This document shows positions 62,815-64,000 of a stretch of 64,000 nucleotides of DNA, one piece after another (within the stretch, counting starts at the first letter, position 1; each line of letters starts with the position of its first letter). Source of the stretch: Bradyrhizobium sp. BR 10289 (GTDB lineage: Bacteria > Pseudomonadota > Alphaproteobacteria > Rhizobiales > Xanthobacteraceae); NCBI RefSeq assembly GCF_019455385.1, contig NZ_JACOFR010000007.1, forward strand, positions 223,531 through 287,530, given 5' to 3'. The position numbers were made by a program, and so were the translations under genes. Under the pieces are notes generated by a model, which saw only the letters and a list, made by a program, of their open reading frames with translations, did not search any database and was not told the origin of the DNA.

Positions 62815-62940
62815 GTCTCAACTCCCGGCATTCTTCTTCGTTGTGGGGAGAAATTAACCCGTTGGATAAATACTGTCCAGAGGATTTGCTGTGGCGTTTG
62901 TGCGGGTTCTCGGATCGGGTTGGGGAATGCGGAGCCGACG

Positions 62941-63082
62941 GTCTCGTGTCCCGGACGCGCTGCAGCGTGCAACGCTGCAGCGCAGAGCCGGGACCCAGAG
63001 GCCCACACGTTCCGCGGAAGCATGGGCCCCGGCTCTGCAGCGCACCGCCAAGGGACGCTGCGCTGCGTCCGGGGCACGAGAC
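62941..63082. repeat. intergenic palindromic repeat, TCCCGGACGC type, copy 2, with terminal inverted repeats
   Basis: The ends GTCTCGTGTCCCGGA and TCCGGGGCACGAGAC are complementary at 14 of 15 bases. Inside are CTGCAGCG arms and GAGCCGGGACCC / GGGCCCCGGCTC. It shows clear likeness to copies 1 and 3. It stops two bases before the TetR stop codon. Confidence 0.65.
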
Positions 63083-63084
63083 CT

Positions 63085-63798
63085 TTAGACCGTCTGCACC
63101 ACCGCGGTCCGCGCCCTCGGCGTCTTCGCGATCTCGAACAGTTCCGCCGACCGCCCCGTCAGCGCGGCGAGCACCAGGCCGGACATGTGCGCGAGGCGCT
63201 CGTCCTTGGCTTTCTGGTCCAGCAGATCGCGGCCGAAGATGACGCTGAGCGTCGCCGAATTCGAGAGATAGAAGAAGCTGAGCGCGGCGATCGAAATGTA
63301 GAGCTGCACCGGGTCGACGGCGACCTGGAAGTCGCCGCTCTCGACGCCGCGCCGCACGACCGTGCGGATCATCTCGACGAAAGGCGAGTGCATCGACTTG
63401 ACCTTGGTCGACTTCTTCAGATGTTTTGCGCGCGCCAGGTTCTCGGTCTGCAGCAGCGACAGGAATTCCGGGTTGCGGAGAAAATAGGTCCAGGTGAACT
63501 CGATCAGCCGGCGAATCGCCTCGGGCGGATCGAGATGCTCGAGATCCAGCCCGCGCTCCTCGCTGCGGATCTTGTCATAGGCGCCTTCGAGCACCGCAAG
63601 GTACAGCTCGTCCTTGTTGCCGACGTGATAGTACAGCATGCGCTTGTTGGCGCCGGCCTTGGCCGCGATGCGGTCGACGCGGGCGCCGGCGAGCCCGTGG
63701 GTGGAAAACTCCTGCTTGGCGGCTTCGAGAATCCGCAGCCGCATCCCCTCGGGATCGCGCTGCCATTTCAGGGTTCGCTTTGCCGCTGCCTTCGCCAA
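63085..63798 (-). CDS. TetR-family regulator of the catabolic locus
   Basis: A 237-residue TetR regulator with the helix-turn-helix STHGLAGARVDRIAAKAGAN and KRMLYYHVGNKDELY, and a long helical C-terminal domain (IEFTWTYFLRNPEFLSLLQ) of the type seen in regulators of acid and aromatic catabolism. It starts at a TTG, as an in-frame stop lies shortly upstream and there is no ATG. It precedes the transporter genes on the same strand, separated by a repeat, and probably controls them. Confidence 0.9.
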   Translation of the reverse strand: MAKAAAKRTLKWQRDPEGMRLRILEAAKQEFSTHGLAGARVDRIAAKAGANKRMLYYHVGNKDELYLAVLEGAYDKIRSEERGLDLEHLDPPEAIRRLIEFTWTYFLRNPEFLSLLQTENLARAKHLKKSTKVKSMHSPFVEMIRTVVRRGVESGDFQVAVDPVQLYISIAALSFFYLSNSATLSVIFGRDLLDQKAKDERLAHMSGLVLAALTGRSAELFEIAKTPRARTAVVQTV

Positions 63799-63859
63799 AC
63801 CGGGTGCTCGCTGGGTGGTGCCAGGTCAGCGTGTAACATGCGAGCGGGCGTTTGAGAAT

Positions 63860-63927
63860 GTCTCGTGCCCCGGACGCAGCGCAGCGCTCCTCCAGCGGTG
63901 GGCTGCAGAGCCGGGGCCCATGTCTCG
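63860..63927. repeat. intergenic palindromic repeat, copy 3 (half-length)
   Basis: GTCTCGTGCCCCGGA at its left end equals the complement of the right end of copy 2, and it closes with GAGCCGGGGCCCATGTCTCG. It is about half as long as copies 1 and 2. The last 73 bases of the window after it show no recognisable gene. Confidence 0.55.
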
Positions 63928-64000
63928 AAATTTGAGTTTTCCGCTTTCTGATGGTGTGGACGGCCCCCTACGGCATCAGTTGTGCCAGAATGAGGTTGTC

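Noticed and set aside
63950..64000. Possible start of a gene at the right edge (ATG at 63950)
   Set aside because: Only 17 codons are visible, with no ribosome site and no recognisable motif.

Overview
The window is GC-rich and densely coded. Gene content (phenylacetate epoxidase genes under a PaaX-type repressor, a phasin, a class III PHA synthase, a self-sufficient CYP102-type P450, many Opp/Dpp and NitT/TauT transporters) and several families of short intergenic palindromes suggest a chromosomal segment of a soil alphaproteobacterium, most like Bradyrhizobium. The genus is inferred from gene content and repeat style, not from a marker gene. I see no rRNA, tRNA, CRISPR array, integrase or transposase.

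Layout. 0-6 kb: end of a sulfite-oxidase-like gene, an alpha/beta-hydrolase-OsmC fusion, a MocR-type regulator divergent from a DMT exporter, and a YeeE/YedE-quinone reductase pair. 6.3-13 kb: paaABCDEIK behind a likely promoter with paired repeats, with paaX upstream; the beta-oxidation half of the pathway is not here. 13-28 kb: a carbon-storage zone with a lipase-like protein, DUF445 protein, phasin, short PhaE/PhaC/GNAT operon, and a tightly packed lipid set (DUF6489 protein, lipase-like hydrolase, WS/DGAT, epoxide hydrolase, P450-reductase fusion).

28-41.8 kb: one co-directional run with two complete Opp/Dpp-type transporters flanking two Ntn-hydrolase-type genes (gamma-glutamyltransferase-like and DUF1028), preceded by a sigma-54-like promoter. 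41.9-47.4 kb: a signalling operon with a substrate-binding protein broken by a frameshift, a histidine kinase, a single-domain response regulator, a response regulator fused to a class III adenylyl cyclase, and a CnbZ-like protein. 47.4-52.6 kb: a tetR-adaptor-RND efflux operon with a clear operator and terminator. 52.7-55.2 kb: a two-subunit ThDP enzyme divergent from a P450.

55.3-63.8 kb: a likely catabolic locus with a TetR regulator, a NitT/TauT-type importer, an enolase-superfamily protein, a Gfo/Idh/MocA dehydrogenase, a DUF993 aldolase-like protein and a sugar-phosphate isomerase-like protein. The best candidates for undescribed systems are this catabolic locus, the SBP-kinase-cyclase operon, the twin peptide transporter locus with Ntn hydrolases, and the P450/epoxide hydrolase/wax synthase set. 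All assignments come from reading the sequence; no database search was run.
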